The translations under genes and the position numbers were made by a program. Under the pieces are notes generated by a model. The model made no database searches. It saw only the letters and a program-made list of their open reading frames with translations, and had not been told where the DNA came from. From Niallia circulans NBRC 13626 (lineage in GTDB: Bacteria; Bacillota; Bacilli; Bacillales; Cytobacillaceae), in contig NZ_BCVE01000010.1 of assembly GCF_001591585.1 (NCBI RefSeq), positions 1-64,000 of the forward strand: DNA of 64,000 nt, read 5' to 3'. Positions 17,349 to 26,706 of this stretch are shown here, piece after piece (the first letter of the stretch is position 1; each line of letters opens with the position of its first letter).

Positions 17349-18341
17349 CTATATCCGCTGTAATTTTAATTCCTTCGTGTATGCTGAATGGCCACAGGAG
17401 GCAAAATTCTCTCCTACAGGAAACTTATCAATTTTTTCAATGAATGTAGAATCTAGCTTTGGACCATAGCCAAAACGCAGCCAATTATGCTCTTCTTCAT
17501 AATACATAATCGAACAAATTCCTTTTAAAAGTTCTTCTACGCTTTCAGTAATATATTCAATTATTTGTTCTAATGGTTCACCCACGGCAATTCTCGATAA
17601 AATAGCCTTTTGTTTCTTTTGCAGTTCCTCAATGCTTTTCTTTTCTGTTATATCTTGGGCGATTCCATGTATACCGATAACTTGATCATTTAACTTCAAT
17701 GGAATCGTGGTCAATTTGATATCCCGGATTTTCCCATCTTTTCGAATGATTTGCGACTCAATCCCTTGAGTCATTCCACAACAGACCTTGTCAAAACGCA
17801 GCAGCACTTTCGGAAGTTGTTCAGGTACGATTAAATCACGGAAATTTAATCTCGTTAATTCCTCCTTTGTATACCCGCTGATTTCTTCTGCAACTTTATT
17901 AACATCTAAAAAATTGCCTTCCTTGTCCAAAGTATAGACTCCATCTGGGTCATGTAGAAATAGAGATTTATATATTTGTTCACTTTTTTCTAATTTCGTA
18001 ATATCTCGTCCAAATACGATTAGATTTTGACGATTTCCAGCTGAATCAAATATCGGTACCTTAATTATCTCAAATATACGCTCTGAGTTTTGGAAAAAAA
18101 ACGACCCTTTTACTTCTATCTGTTTTCCTGTCTGCCAAGCTTGGAGATCACTTTTCACAAAGCCAGGCACATACGCAGCAATATGAGGATATAGCTCTCC
18201 TAATTCCTCGTCTGTTTTCCCTTGATATTTCTCTATATTAAAAAGTTCCAATGTGTTACGATTCGCTTCTATCCAGCGGCCTTCTTTATCCTTTAAAATA
18301 ATAATATCAGGACTTGCATTAATAAACGGTTCTAATTTCAT
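17349..18341 (-). pseudogene. PAS-PAS-GAF N-terminal part of the same frameshifted c-di-GMP enzyme
   Basis: 330 codons from ATG 18341 (GGGAGAAAGC upstream). PAS domains lie at about 5-110 (KDKEGRWIEANRNTLELF) and 120-240 (LDKEGNFLDVNKVAEEISGY), with a PAC-type end. A GAF domain starts at about 250 and runs up to FASCGHSAYTKE. It then goes out of frame at AAGGAATTAAAATTAC (about 17370-17385) and stops. Removing one base there restores the GAF sequence into the GGDEF-EAL frame. The complete protein would be about 835 residues, a cytosolic sensor that makes or breaks c-di-GMP. Confidence 0.8.
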
Positions 18342-18510
18342 AGCTTTCTCCCTATTTTTACGGTCATATACAATCCATTATATAGGTTCAGTAAAATTTG
18401 GACTATATGAATTCTCGAACAATTTATTAAGTGAAGGATGATCCATCCAAATAAAAGATTCTCATAATCAATAGGGATGTTATTCGTAGTGGTTAGTCAT
18501 CGCTTTCTCT

Positions 18511-18996
18511 CTAGAATTCCAATATCCGCTTCAACTTCTCCTTCGCTGTTTTCCGCCACCATTTCACAGCAGAAGGCGATACTCGTTCTTTCTGTGCTAT
18601 TTCTTTTACAGTTAGCTGATGAACAAAGGTGGCTATTACCCAAGTTGTCTCCCCCTCAGATAGTTCCTTGCAAAGACCTTTTATATAGTCCTCTTCTTCT
18701 CGGTATAGAATAGGACTTTCCATCAGCGCCCAAAACTCTTCACTTGGGTAATCATTCCTTTCTGCCTCTCTTGTCCGCCGCTTCAATTCATCAAGAAATC
18801 TTCCTTGCATATGTCGATATAAGTAATTGCTGTATTTACCCTTTTCCTCCTTAAACTGACTCATCGTTTCCCAAATGCTTATTAAACCAATTTGAAAAAA
18901 CTCTTGCTTGTCTTTATAAATCAGCAACTTTTTTATCATATGGTGGATCATCGGAGTAAACTCCTCTACTAATTGCTCGTAATTCTTCCCTTCCAC
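18511..18996 (-). CDS. Small sigma-70-family factor
   Basis: 161 residues from GTG 18996 (GGAAGGAAAC upstream). Region 2-like helices lie at about 5-75 (EFFQIGLISIWETMSQF, LYRHMQGRFLDELKRR). A region 4-like helix-turn-helix lies near the end (LTVKEIAQKERVSPSAVKWW). Region 3 is absent, as in ECF and SigO/ComX-like factors. No anti-sigma gene is adjacent. It lies near a ComK paralogue and a c-di-GMP gene, so a role in a lifestyle switch is possible but unproven. Confidence 0.75.
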   Translation of the reverse strand: MEGKNYEQLVEEFTPMIHHMIKKLLIYKDKQEFFQIGLISIWETMSQFKEEKGKYSNYLYRHMQGRFLDELKRRTREAERNDYPSEEFWALMESPILYREEEDYIKGLCKELSEGETTWVIATFVHQLTVKEIAQKERVSPSAVKWWRKTAKEKLKRILEF

Positions 18997-19227
18997 ATTC
19001 GTTTCCTTCCAGAAAAGCGCCTTTCCTTTTTATTCCTAGGTACCTTTACTTTATGGAAAAATAAGGAGACTTTCGACAGAAGAAAAGATACGATAGAATA
19101 CAAAAAATGCAAGTAATATTTAGAATTGACGTCTAACTTGAAGGTAGAGTGAGGGTTATTTGATAAATAGCCCTATTTTAAGAGGCTGTTATCCTTTAAA
19201 TAAATCTGCCGCTGCCTCAAAATATGC

Positions 19228-19233
19228 TATAAT
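19228..19233 (+). promoter_or_regulatory. Candidate -10 element for trmL
   Basis: A TATAAT hexamer lies 33 bp before the trmL start. No good TTGACA is seen 16-18 bp upstream. Confidence 0.35.
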
Positions 19234-19266
19234 TCGAAAGGGAAAATATAAATAGAGGTGACATTC

Positions 19267-19737
19267 ATGGCCATACACGTTGTCTTGTATCAGCCAGAAA
19301 TTCCGGCTAATACTGCCAATATTGCACGTACTTGTGCAGGAACAAATACAGCGCTGCATTTAATTCGACCACTTGGTTTTTCAACCGATGAAAAGATGAT
19401 CAAACAAGCAGGTCTAGATTTCTGGGAGAACGTAAATATTACCTATTACGATTCATTAGACGATTTTTTTTTGAAAAATCAAGGCGAATTTTACTATATT
19501 GAAACATTCGCTGAAAAAACCTATACAGCCTATGATTTCACTGACCAATCAAAGGACTATTACTTCATATTCGGAAAAGAAACAACGGGCTTGCCAAAAG
19601 ACTTACTAGAAACACACAAAGACCATTTTCTACGAATTCCAATGACCGAACACATTCGATCCCTAAACCTTTCCAATACAGCAGCAATACTAGTATTTGA
19701 AGCATTACGACAACAAGGATATTCACAAATAAAATAA
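19267..19737 (+). CDS. trmL: tRNA (cytidine(34)-2'-O)-methyltransferase
   Basis: 156 residues. SPOUT methyltransferase that 2'-O-methylates the wobble base of tRNA-Leu. Family motifs are seen: YQPEIPANTANIARTC near the start, FGKETTGLP, and the knot segment RIPMTEHIRSLNLSNTAAI. ATG 19267 is preferred because GAGGTG (19255-19260) is its ribosome binding site; the GTG at 19258 is part of that site. It is monocistronic, with its own terminator. Confidence 0.92.
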   Translation: MAIHVVLYQPEIPANTANIARTCAGTNTALHLIRPLGFSTDEKMIKQAGLDFWENVNITYYDSLDDFFLKNQGEFYYIETFAEKTYTAYDFTDQSKDYYFIFGKETTGLPKDLLETHKDHFLRIPMTEHIRSLNLSNTAAILVFEALRQQGYSQIK

Positions 19738-19768
19738 GGAAGCAGAATCTCCTCTGCTTCCCTTTTTT
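19738..19768 (+). terminator. Intrinsic terminator of trmL
   Basis: The stem GGAAGCAGA/TCTGCTTCC with a 6-nt loop is followed by CTTTTTT. It starts directly after the stop codon. Confidence 0.9.
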
Positions 19769-19795
19769 CATTAGTTTTCTTGGAGCCTGAAATAA

Positions 19796-20494
19796 TTACT
19801 GTAAATCAATTGAATCCATCTTGCGTATAGTCATGTTAACAATGCCAATTGCAACAATTGTTAAAGTAATAGGGATATAAATAATATTAGCCAAGGAAAA
19901 GTCCGTCCCGATCGAGGAACACATAATCATAACAATCAACAGAGAGGAACCAATTGTTGCAGGGGTTGAATAATTTCTCATCCCAAAATAGAGAGGCACA
20001 AGCGATGCACCTGCAGTTGCCACATTAAATACCAATATATTTAATAGCTCGGAACGAAATTGATTAATCGTTACATTCATTTCAATTGTTAGATGAAATA
20101 CTTGATTTAGCCCGAGAAAACTCAGAATGACAAACAGATTAGAAATAATCAACGTCACGAATGTCATAATAAAAATCAAGACAATCTTTGCGCTCATTAT
20201 TTTTTTCCGATCTATTGGGTAAGAAAACAAAACAAGCGCAGTTCGATTTTTGAACTCATCTATGATGACCTTCGAAATTAGCACAGAAGCAAAAACAACA
20301 AATACGCCACGAACCATTGTTCCAGCAACCATGGAATAATCCGCAAAGCTTTGAAAGGATTCCTCTCCTTCCATTATTTGCTCGAAAGTAATCATGCATA
20401 ATAACCCAAGAATAACGATATTAGCAATAATAGCTCCTTTAATAAACCAACCTAATTTATGTTTTCTAAGCTCCAGCTTGATTAAATGAAACAA
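19796..20494 (-). CDS. ABC-2-type transporter permease
   Basis: About 232 residues with six hydrophobic segments, typical of BcrB/lantibiotic-protection permeases. TTG 20494 is chosen since AGGAGG lies 8 bases upstream; the earlier ATG at 20515 has none. It lies 31 bp after the ATPase gene and forms the membrane half of that exporter. Likely role: removal of a membrane-active antibiotic such as bacitracin or a lantibiotic, based on family and on the linked two-component genes. Confidence 0.8.
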   Translation of the reverse strand: MFHLIKLELRKHKLGWFIKGAIIANIVILGLLCMITFEQIMEGEESFQSFADYSMVAGTMVRGVFVVFASVLISKVIIDEFKNRTALVLFSYPIDRKKIMSAKIVLIFIMTFVTLIISNLFVILSFLGLNQVFHLTIEMNVTINQFRSELLNILVFNVATAGASLVPLYFGMRNYSTPATIGSSLLIVMIMCSSIGTDFSLANIIYIPITLTIVAIGIVNMTIRKMDSIDLQ

Positions 20495-20525
20495 AATATA
20501 TCCTCCTATTATCATTAAAAGTTAA

Positions 20526-21449
20526 TTAATGATTGATTTTTTCCAATCCAACTTTCTTTATAAAATACTCTTCTAATGAGGTTTGTTTCTTTGTCATAGA
20601 CTCTACATCAATATCCTCTACTATCAACGTTTTCGTTATTTGTGATGGAGTAATGGCTGTATCATAAATACGAATCACCTCATCATCGATCACTTTCAAA
20701 TTATTCATATTCAATTTATTGTGTAAAACAAAAGCTGCTTTGCGCTGATTATTTGTTACTAATTCTAGATAATCTGTATTTTTCGCCTTTATAGAATCCA
20801 TCGTTGCTTCTTCGATAAGTTTACCGTTTTTTATCACACCAATCGTGTCTGCAATTTGTTCAATTTCACCGATTATATGACTAGAAACCAAAATGGTCAT
20901 TCCATATTCTTTATTAAGGATATTAAACAATTTTCTCATTGACTTAATCCCAGCTGGATCTAGCCCATTAATCGGCTCATCTAAAATTAATAATTCCGGC
21001 TTAGTGATAATTGCTCTGGCAACACATAAACGCTGCCTCATCCCCAAGGAAAAGTCTTTTGGTTTCATCGTTTCCACATTTTCAAGGCCAACCCACTCTA
21101 ACGCTTCCTTAATTGCTTTTTTGTTATGGTAACCCATGTACTCACAATGTAGTTCTAGATTTTCTAAAGCAGTCATTTTCTCATAAAAAATCGGATACTC
21201 AATCATGCTGCCAATTCTCGTCAGGTAATCATAGGAATTCGGAAGAAGGGGCTTTCCGAAGATTGTAATACTACCTTGTGTAGGCTTAATCATATTGGTC
21301 AGCATCTTCATAATCGTAGATTTCCCTGCACCATTAGGACCAAGAAATCCATATACTTCTCCTTGTTTAATATGAAGGGAAACCTGGGATACGACTTCAC
21401 GTCCTTGTATGGTTTTGGTTAAATCTTTTGTTCGTACAGCATAGTCCAT
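20526..21449 (-). CDS. ABC transporter ATPase, BcrA-like
   Basis: 307 residues. Walker A is GPNGAGKST, the signature is FSLGMRQRL and Walker B is LLILDEP; HIIGEIEQIAD follows the H-loop. The C-terminal extension after about residue 220 is typical of the bacitracin/lantibiotic resistance ATPases. ATG 21449 follows AGGAGGATTTAG. The sensor kinase and regulator genes end 90 bp upstream on the same strand, a layout like bacRS-bcrAB of B. licheniformis. Confidence 0.85.
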   Translation of the reverse strand: MDYAVRTKDLTKTIQGREVVSQVSLHIKQGEVYGFLGPNGAGKSTIMKMLTNMIKPTQGSITIFGKPLLPNSYDYLTRIGSMIEYPIFYEKMTALENLELHCEYMGYHNKKAIKEALEWVGLENVETMKPKDFSLGMRQRLCVARAIITKPELLILDEPINGLDPAGIKSMRKLFNILNKEYGMTILVSSHIIGEIEQIADTIGVIKNGKLIEEATMDSIKAKNTDYLELVTNNQRKAAFVLHNKLNMNNLKVIDDEVIRIYDTAITPSQITKTLIVEDIDVESMTKKQTSLEEYFIKKVGLEKINH

Positions 21450-21539
21450 CTAAATCCTCCTCATTTACTATCTGTCTTCATTTTAGCTCCTATCCCTTGC
21501 TTTTTTCTGTCTTAAATCTTACAAAAACCTTAAGATTCC

Positions 21540-22472
21540 TTACCCATTCATTCGCCTAAAGGTAATGTTAAATGAAGTTTTTTCATATGGAATAGAATGC
21601 ACGGAAATTTCTCCGTGCATCTCTTCGACTAGCCTTTTGGTAATAGTCAGCCCTAAACCACTGCCTTGAAATGCTTTATTTCTCGAATCGTCAAGTGTAA
21701 ATAGACGCTCAAAGATATTCGCTTGGTCAGCTTCGTCGATTCCCTTCCCGCGATCAAACACTTCTATATAAACCTGCTGTTCATCAAAATACAGGCTTAA
21801 TCCAATTACCTTCCCATCGAGACCATAACGGAGCGCATTCGAAAGGAGGTTATGTAAAACACGATTTACAGCTTCCTCATTTCCCAGCGCAAAGACAGAC
21901 TCATCAGGGATATCAATCATTGCCTCTAGCCCTTTGGCTCTTATCCAATCATGGAATGTTAAGATATTTTTCCTGCATAGTTCAGATAAATTTACTATTT
22001 CAAGGGGAATTTCTTTATCACCAGACTCAAGCTTTGCGAGATCAAAGAATGTATTCATTAATTGAATAAGCTCCATTGTTTTGTCATGCACCTGACTTAA
22101 TAATTGCACTCTTTCTGTTTCTGTAATGGGAAAATCTTTCTGAAACATTTCAATATAACCGGCAATTACCGTAAGAGGTGTTTTTAAGTCATGGGAAATA
22201 TTTGCAAGCATGCGCTTCATGGAATGTTCCATTTTGATAAATTCTCGGGACTTTTCGTGACGATCATCTAATACTTGATTGATGTTTATAAGGAGATCTT
22301 TTAATTGTTGATCATTTGAGACCACGAGAATTCTTTCATTCGTTTGCCTCTGCAGAATTTTTTTTAGTTTGGTTGATAAATATGCTATATGTTGATCCCG
22401 ATTTTTCCTTTGTCGATATTGATACACGTTAAAAATAAGAAGAACCAAAATAATACTGATCCAGATAATCAT
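21540..22472 (-). CDS. Sensor histidine kinase (single-TM)
   Basis: 310 residues. One N-terminal membrane segment (about 1-17), a short cytosolic linker and no extracellular sensor domain. HisKA follows with His in NISHDLKTPL, then HATPase_c with N box LLSNALRYG, DRGKGI and GSGLGLTI. It starts within an ATGA overlap with the regulator stop. Kinases without an input domain often sense through the linked ABC transporter, but the transporter here is of BcrAB rather than BceAB type. Confidence 0.9.
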   Translation of the reverse strand: MIIWISIILVLLIFNVYQYRQRKNRDQHIAYLSTKLKKILQRQTNERILVVSNDQQLKDLLININQVLDDRHEKSREFIKMEHSMKRMLANISHDLKTPLTVIAGYIEMFQKDFPITETERVQLLSQVHDKTMELIQLMNTFFDLAKLESGDKEIPLEIVNLSELCRKNILTFHDWIRAKGLEAMIDIPDESVFALGNEEAVNRVLHNLLSNALRYGLDGKVIGLSLYFDEQQVYIEVFDRGKGIDEADQANIFERLFTLDDSRNKAFQGSGLGLTITKRLVEEMHGEISVHSIPYEKTSFNITFRRMNG

Positions 22473-23173
22473 TCAAACTCCCCTAACTTATAACCAATCC
22501 CCCATATTGTTTTGATATAAATAGGATCAGAGGGATTATCCTCAATTTTTTCGCGCAATCGTCTCATATGGACATTAATAACATTATCATCACCAAAATA
22601 ATCATCGCTCCAAACAGAACGATAAATTTGTTCCTTTGTAAACACTTTCTTTTGGTTGCTAAAAAACAAAAGCAGGATTTTCCATTCTGTCGCTGTCAAA
22701 TTAATTTCCAAACCATTCTTCCATACCCGATGATTTTCTTTATCTAATTCCAATTCATAGACTTTCATCCTTGATGGCTTAGATTCTTCACGACTTTTGT
22801 CAGCGTACTGTGTCGATCTTCTAATCGCTGCTTTTACTCTTGCAGCTAGTTCAATCATGGAAAATGGTTTTGTAATATAATCATCTGCACCAAACCCTAA
22901 TCCTAAAGCTTTATCAATCTCTGTGTCTTTCGCTGACATGATGATAACAGGAATATAACTAGTTGTTCTGATACTTTGAAGAACATCCATCCCACTCAAT
23001 TTCGGTAACATGATATCTAATAAAATCAAATCATAACGCTTTTCCTTAAACATTTGTCCTGCCGTCTTTCCATCAAAAACACATTCCACATTAAATCCTT
23101 CATTATGTAAATATCTTTTTACCATATCACTAATCGCAAGATCATCTTCCACAAGTAAAATAGTTTTTTGCAC
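22469..23173 (-). CDS. OmpR-family response regulator
   Basis: 234 residues from GTG 23173 (GGGGGAGTC upstream). The receiver has LLVEDD, the phospho-acceptor Asp in LILLDIMLP and Lys in YITKPFS. The C-terminal winged helix ends IYIKTIWGIGYKL. It overlaps the kinase by 4 bp. The likely target is the exporter operon downstream. Confidence 0.92.
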   Translation of the reverse strand: MQKTILLVEDDLAISDMVKRYLHNEGFNVECVFDGKTAGQMFKEKRYDLILLDIMLPKLSGMDVLQSIRTTSYIPVIIMSAKDTEIDKALGLGFGADDYITKPFSMIELAARVKAAIRRSTQYADKSREESKPSRMKVYELELDKENHRVWKNGLEINLTATEWKILLLFFSNQKKVFTKEQIYRSVWSDDYFGDDNVINVHMRRLREKIEDNPSDPIYIKTIWGIGYKLGEFE

Positions 23174-23349
23174 CTAGACTCCCCCTCTCTTATTTCCCTA
23201 AATATAAGAGCTAATTATTCTATAAAACATTTATTTACCTTTTATACTACTATAAGTAGTATAAATTAATAATGGCATTTATATGGAGTTTACGAAAAGT
23301 ACACGTGAGAAAAGATTCCTTTTGCTTAAATTCCTATCCTATTTGGACA

Positions 23350-23401
23350 TAAAAAAACTGCGCCTCCCGTTGTTAGATGTGTCTAACAATTGGGGCGCAG
23401 T
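23350..23401 (-). terminator. Intrinsic terminator of the DHFR-fold gene
   Basis: On the minus strand ACTGCGCC (23401-23394) pairs with GGCGCAGT (23364-23357), and an inner TTGTTAGA/TCTAACAA stem extends it. Seven T residues follow (23357-23351). Confidence 0.9.
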
Positions 23402-23447
23402 AAAGGGACCGGGTTTAAGATATTTCAACTTTTTTTAGCCCAATCTC

Positions 23448-23978
23448 TTACCTTCTTCTTTCATAATGAACCTCTACAAACTGGTTGAAACATTTTGTTC
23501 CTTTTAAGATCAAGTCCACTTGATAATCAGCTTCTTTAAATAAAGGAACTCCTTCTCCAATTATCGCAGGGGCGATGGTAAGAATGAACTCATCTATTAA
23601 CTTTTCTTTAAGAAAAGAGTGTAATAGTTCTCCCCCGCCAACCATCCATATATTCTTTCCCTCTTGTTTTTTTAATTTATTTGCAAACTCGATGATATCA
23701 TCCTTTATAAATGTCACCTCGTCTGTATCCTTGTTTTCCTGTCTCGAAAAAACATAGCATTCCTTATTTTTATAAGAAAAATCGTTCGTATGATTGATAA
23801 TCCAATCATATGTTTTTCTTCCCATTAGAATAGTATCTATCGTTTCGTAGAATGCAGAAAACCCATTATCTCCTTCTCCCTCTACTTTAAATAACCATTC
23901 TAATGATTCATCCTTCCCAGCAATATAACCATCTAGACTTGTTGCTGTAAATAATACGATATTCCGCTGTTTTTTCAT
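23448..23978 (-). CDS. Dihydrofolate reductase-fold protein (RibD C-terminal family)
   Basis: 176 residues. Family features: an opening TATSLDGYIAG, the MGRKTYDW motif, a nucleotide-binding VGGGELLHSFL and the ending IIGEGVPLF. These YyaP/YwjB-like proteins are predicted NADPH reductases of unknown substrate rather than the folate enzyme. ATG 23978 is used since AGGAGG lies 7 bases before it; the ATG at 23984 is too close. It is divergent from a WYL regulator and probably controlled by it. Confidence 0.85.
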   Translation of the reverse strand: MKKQRNIVLFTATSLDGYIAGKDESLEWLFKVEGEGDNGFSAFYETIDTILMGRKTYDWIINHTNDFSYKNKECYVFSRQENKDTDEVTFIKDDIIEFANKLKKQEGKNIWMVGGGELLHSFLKEKLIDEFILTIAPAIIGEGVPLFKEADYQVDLILKGTKCFNQFVEVHYERRR

Positions 23979-24066
23979 ATACATTCCTCCTAAAACGTTC
24001 GATGGTTATAGTATAATGTTTAATAATGACACCTTTTGTCATATATATAATTTTAGAGGTGATTGT

Positions 24067-25047
24067 ATGCGGGCTGATCGGTTGATATCCATTTTGCTCC
24101 TGTTACAAAATAGAGGGAAAATGACAACAAAAGAATTAGCGAAGGAATTAGAAGTTACAGAAAGAACAATCCATCGGGATATGGATGCTTTAAGTACAGC
24201 AGGAATACCCATTGTAGCAGAAAGAGGGAAAATGGGGGGATGGACATTGCTTGACCAGTATCGTACGAACTTAACTGGATTAAAGTATGATGAAATGTTG
24301 TCTTTGCTTATTTCTCCTTCTGTTCAATTGCTATCCGACCTCGGATTAGCAAAAGAATGGCATGATGCCCGCCAGAAAATGGTTGCTGCACTCCCGAATA
24401 CTTTTCGACAAGGTTCCCTCGATGTCTGGAACCGAATTCATATAGATACAACCGCATGGAAACAACCAGCGGAAAAACTTGTTTCCTTTAAAATAATCCA
24501 AGAAGCAATTTGGAAAGAAAAAGTACTGCATATTCAATATGAGCGAGCTGACGGAAAAGTAGTTTTTCGAATGGTCAATCCTTTAGGATTAGTAGCTAAA
24601 GGCAGTACTTGGTACTTAATTGCCTCCTCAGACGAAAAGATACGAAATTATCGAGCATCCAGACTCCTGTCCTTAGTGATGACAGAGGAAGCTTTTACTA
24701 GACCAATCGACTTCAATTTAGAGAAATATTGGCTGGAATCCACACAAACTTTTATTAGCTCTCTTCCTGAATATAAGGTAGAAGTGGAAGCAGCGCCATC
24801 GATTATTCATAGAATGAAATTCACCACACGTTTTGTGCAAATCGAAAGAATAGGAACACCAACTGCAGAGGGATGGCTCCCTGTAAGCCTGCGCAGTGAT
24901 ACAGAACAAGAAGCAATTGCCTATATTTTAGGCTTTGGCGATCAAATCAGAGTCATCTCCCCTTCCACGCTGAAACAGGAAATTTACCAAATGGCGAAGA
25001 AGATAGTTGATTTTTATAACCTAAGGAAGGAAAACAATGCAAAATAA
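24067..25047 (+). CDS. HTH/WYL-domain transcriptional regulator
   Basis: 326 residues from ATG 24067 (GAGGTGATTGT upstream). The N-terminal HTH_11 domain is RLISILLLLQNRGKMTTKEL with LEVTERTIHRDMDAL. A WYL domain at about 130-215 contains PLGLVAKGSTWYLIA and NYRASRL. The C-terminal part is a WCX-like segment. Such YafY-type proteins sense ligands through WYL. It is divergently placed to the DHFR-fold gene, sharing about 88 bp of upstream DNA. Confidence 0.88.
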   Translation: MRADRLISILLLLQNRGKMTTKELAKELEVTERTIHRDMDALSTAGIPIVAERGKMGGWTLLDQYRTNLTGLKYDEMLSLLISPSVQLLSDLGLAKEWHDARQKMVAALPNTFRQGSLDVWNRIHIDTTAWKQPAEKLVSFKIIQEAIWKEKVLHIQYERADGKVVFRMVNPLGLVAKGSTWYLIASSDEKIRNYRASRLLSLVMTEEAFTRPIDFNLEKYWLESTQTFISSLPEYKVEVEAAPSIIHRMKFTTRFVQIERIGTPTAEGWLPVSLRSDTEQEAIAYILGFGDQIRVISPSTLKQEIYQMAKKIVDFYNLRKENNAK

Positions 25048-25403
25048 AATTAAATGCAATTAAACAAAAACATGGTCAATTTTATCTTTCTGCTCCAGCA
25101 TCAGTAGTCTTTAACACTCTAGGATATATTTACTAGGCAGGTGCATTTTCATCTTTTTAAGATTCGGATAATTCAAATATCAAAGTTTATGAGAAGTTGG
25201 GAAGATGATAGATATTCAAGCCTTTTATAAAAAACTCAAAATGTAATGGCAAATCTACAATACTGTTTAATTATTAAATTAACAGTATTTCACAAAAATA
25301 CATTTATATTATCAGTACTTGCTAGGAAACCAACCCTATCTTTGCAAAAATTGTGATATCATATTGATAAATAGACTCAAAATGTAAGAAAAGAGGGAAT
25401 TTA
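25048..25403. other. Intergenic region with possible decayed coding sequence
   Basis: In one plus-strand frame (about 25074-25213) the text reads FYLSAPASVVFNTLGY, then two stop-interrupted pieces ending SNIKVYEKLG. This resembles the tail of an acetyltransferase-like protein, but with several in-frame stops. If real it is a remnant. Nothing else is recognised before the GTG start at 25404. Confidence 0.25.
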
Positions 25404-26666
25404 GTGTATTGTAGGCATTGTGGAAATCAGCTTGATACAAAAGATAAAAAGTGTCCAGCCTGTAATAAGTCAGTAAGAAGTTTTAGTACAGCTTTACACT
25501 GGATAATTAGTATTGTTATGTTTTTTAGTTGTTTATCTTTAATTGGTATATTATATATAAAAATGGGTGACCTTCGAAAGGCTTTAGATAGCCAACAACT
25601 ACTTGCTTCAAAAATAGAGTCTTCTAAAGATATAAACGAGACTGTCGAAAAGGTAGTTTCTAAACCAGAAGAAGAAAAGGTAGTATCCGAACCAGCAGAG
25701 ATGCCGGCAAAAGAAAAGAAAACTGTTTCAAAGACAGAATCAGCATTACCTACAGCCCAAAAAGAAGCAGAAAAAATTATTTACAAGCAAGTAGAAGTTC
25801 CGATAAAAGAAAAGAAAACTGCTCCAAAAGAGGAATCTACTATACTAAAAATAGAGAAAGAAAAAATTACCTACAAGCAAATAGAAGTTCCGATAGAAGA
25901 AAGGAAAGATACAACAGCTTTAATAAAGTCTGCACAAGAAAAGGTGTTTACTATTTTTACTAACGCTGGGCAAGGTTCTGGATTTTTGATTAATAATAAT
26001 GGTGATGTCCTAACAAATGCTCATGTAGTGGAAGGCTCCACTTCAGTTGAGGTAAAAGGGAAAGATGGAAAGAGATATTCTGGTACCGTTATCGGTTATA
26101 GTAACAATTCAGATGTGGCAGTTATTCGTGCGCCTGATTTAGCTGGTCAGGAGCCATTGGAGCTGGAATCAACAAGCCCTGCAGAAATAGGTGCCGAAGT
26201 AATGACACTCGGAAGCCCTCAAGGCTATGAAAATACAGTCACTTTAGGCAATATTAGTGGAATCGGGCGGACCTTTGTTATTGATCAATTCGAATATGAA
26301 GAGGTGTATCAAATTTCTGCCCCAATTGCTCCAGGAAGTAGTGGTGGTCCTCTTGTAGATAAATCAACAGGTAAGGTAATTGCCATAAACTCAGCAGTAG
26401 ATACCAGAGATGCAAACATTGGCTTCAGTATACCCCTCTATAAAATATATGATTTAATCTCTTCATGGATTTCTAATCCTATGAGCGAAAAAGAAATAGC
26501 ATCCTATTTTTACAATGATGATGGTGACTTTATCTATCAAAACCTCTTTTCAAACCATGGGTACTTTGATAGAGGCAGCTATAAAGATGAATACCATGAG
26601 TACGCTGAAGTACCAAAAGAATGGTACGATAACTTAGAGGAAGATACTAATACTGCTCAGGAATAA
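25404..26666 (+). CDS. Zinc-ribbon, membrane-anchored trypsin-like (S1C/HtrA-type) protease
   Basis: 420 residues from GTG 25404 (AGAGGG upstream). A zinc ribbon (YCRHCG ... KCPAC, residues 2-20) is followed by one membrane segment (about 29-51). A charged Lys/Glu-rich linker contains an internal repeat of the type KQVEVPIKEKK / KQIEVPIEERK. A trypsin-like domain (about 175-350) has the triad His in TNAHVV, Asp in NSDVAVI and Ser in APGSSGGPL. No PDZ domain is seen, unlike HtrA. The zinc ribbon is predicted cytosolic and the protease outside. Substrate unknown. Confidence 0.85.
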   Translation: MYCRHCGNQLDTKDKKCPACNKSVRSFSTALHWIISIVMFFSCLSLIGILYIKMGDLRKALDSQQLLASKIESSKDINETVEKVVSKPEEEKVVSEPAEMPAKEKKTVSKTESALPTAQKEAEKIIYKQVEVPIKEKKTAPKEESTILKIEKEKITYKQIEVPIEERKDTTALIKSAQEKVFTIFTNAGQGSGFLINNNGDVLTNAHVVEGSTSVEVKGKDGKRYSGTVIGYSNNSDVAVIRAPDLAGQEPLELESTSPAEIGAEVMTLGSPQGYENTVTLGNISGIGRTFVIDQFEYEEVYQISAPIAPGSSGGPLVDKSTGKVIAINSAVDTRDANIGFSIPLYKIYDLISSWISNPMSEKEIASYFYNDDGDFIYQNLFSNHGYFDRGSYKDEYHEYAEVPKEWYDNLEEDTNTAQE

Positions 26667-26670
26667 AAAG

Positions 26671-26706
26671 ACTAGAGAGGAACGGTGCTACCGCTTCCTC
26701 TCTAGT
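26671..26706 (+). terminator. Hairpin after the protease gene
   Basis: CTAGAGAGGAA pairs with TTCCTCTCTAG with an inner CGGT/ACCG stem. The T-tract is poor, but the position just after the stop supports a terminator. Confidence 0.65.
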
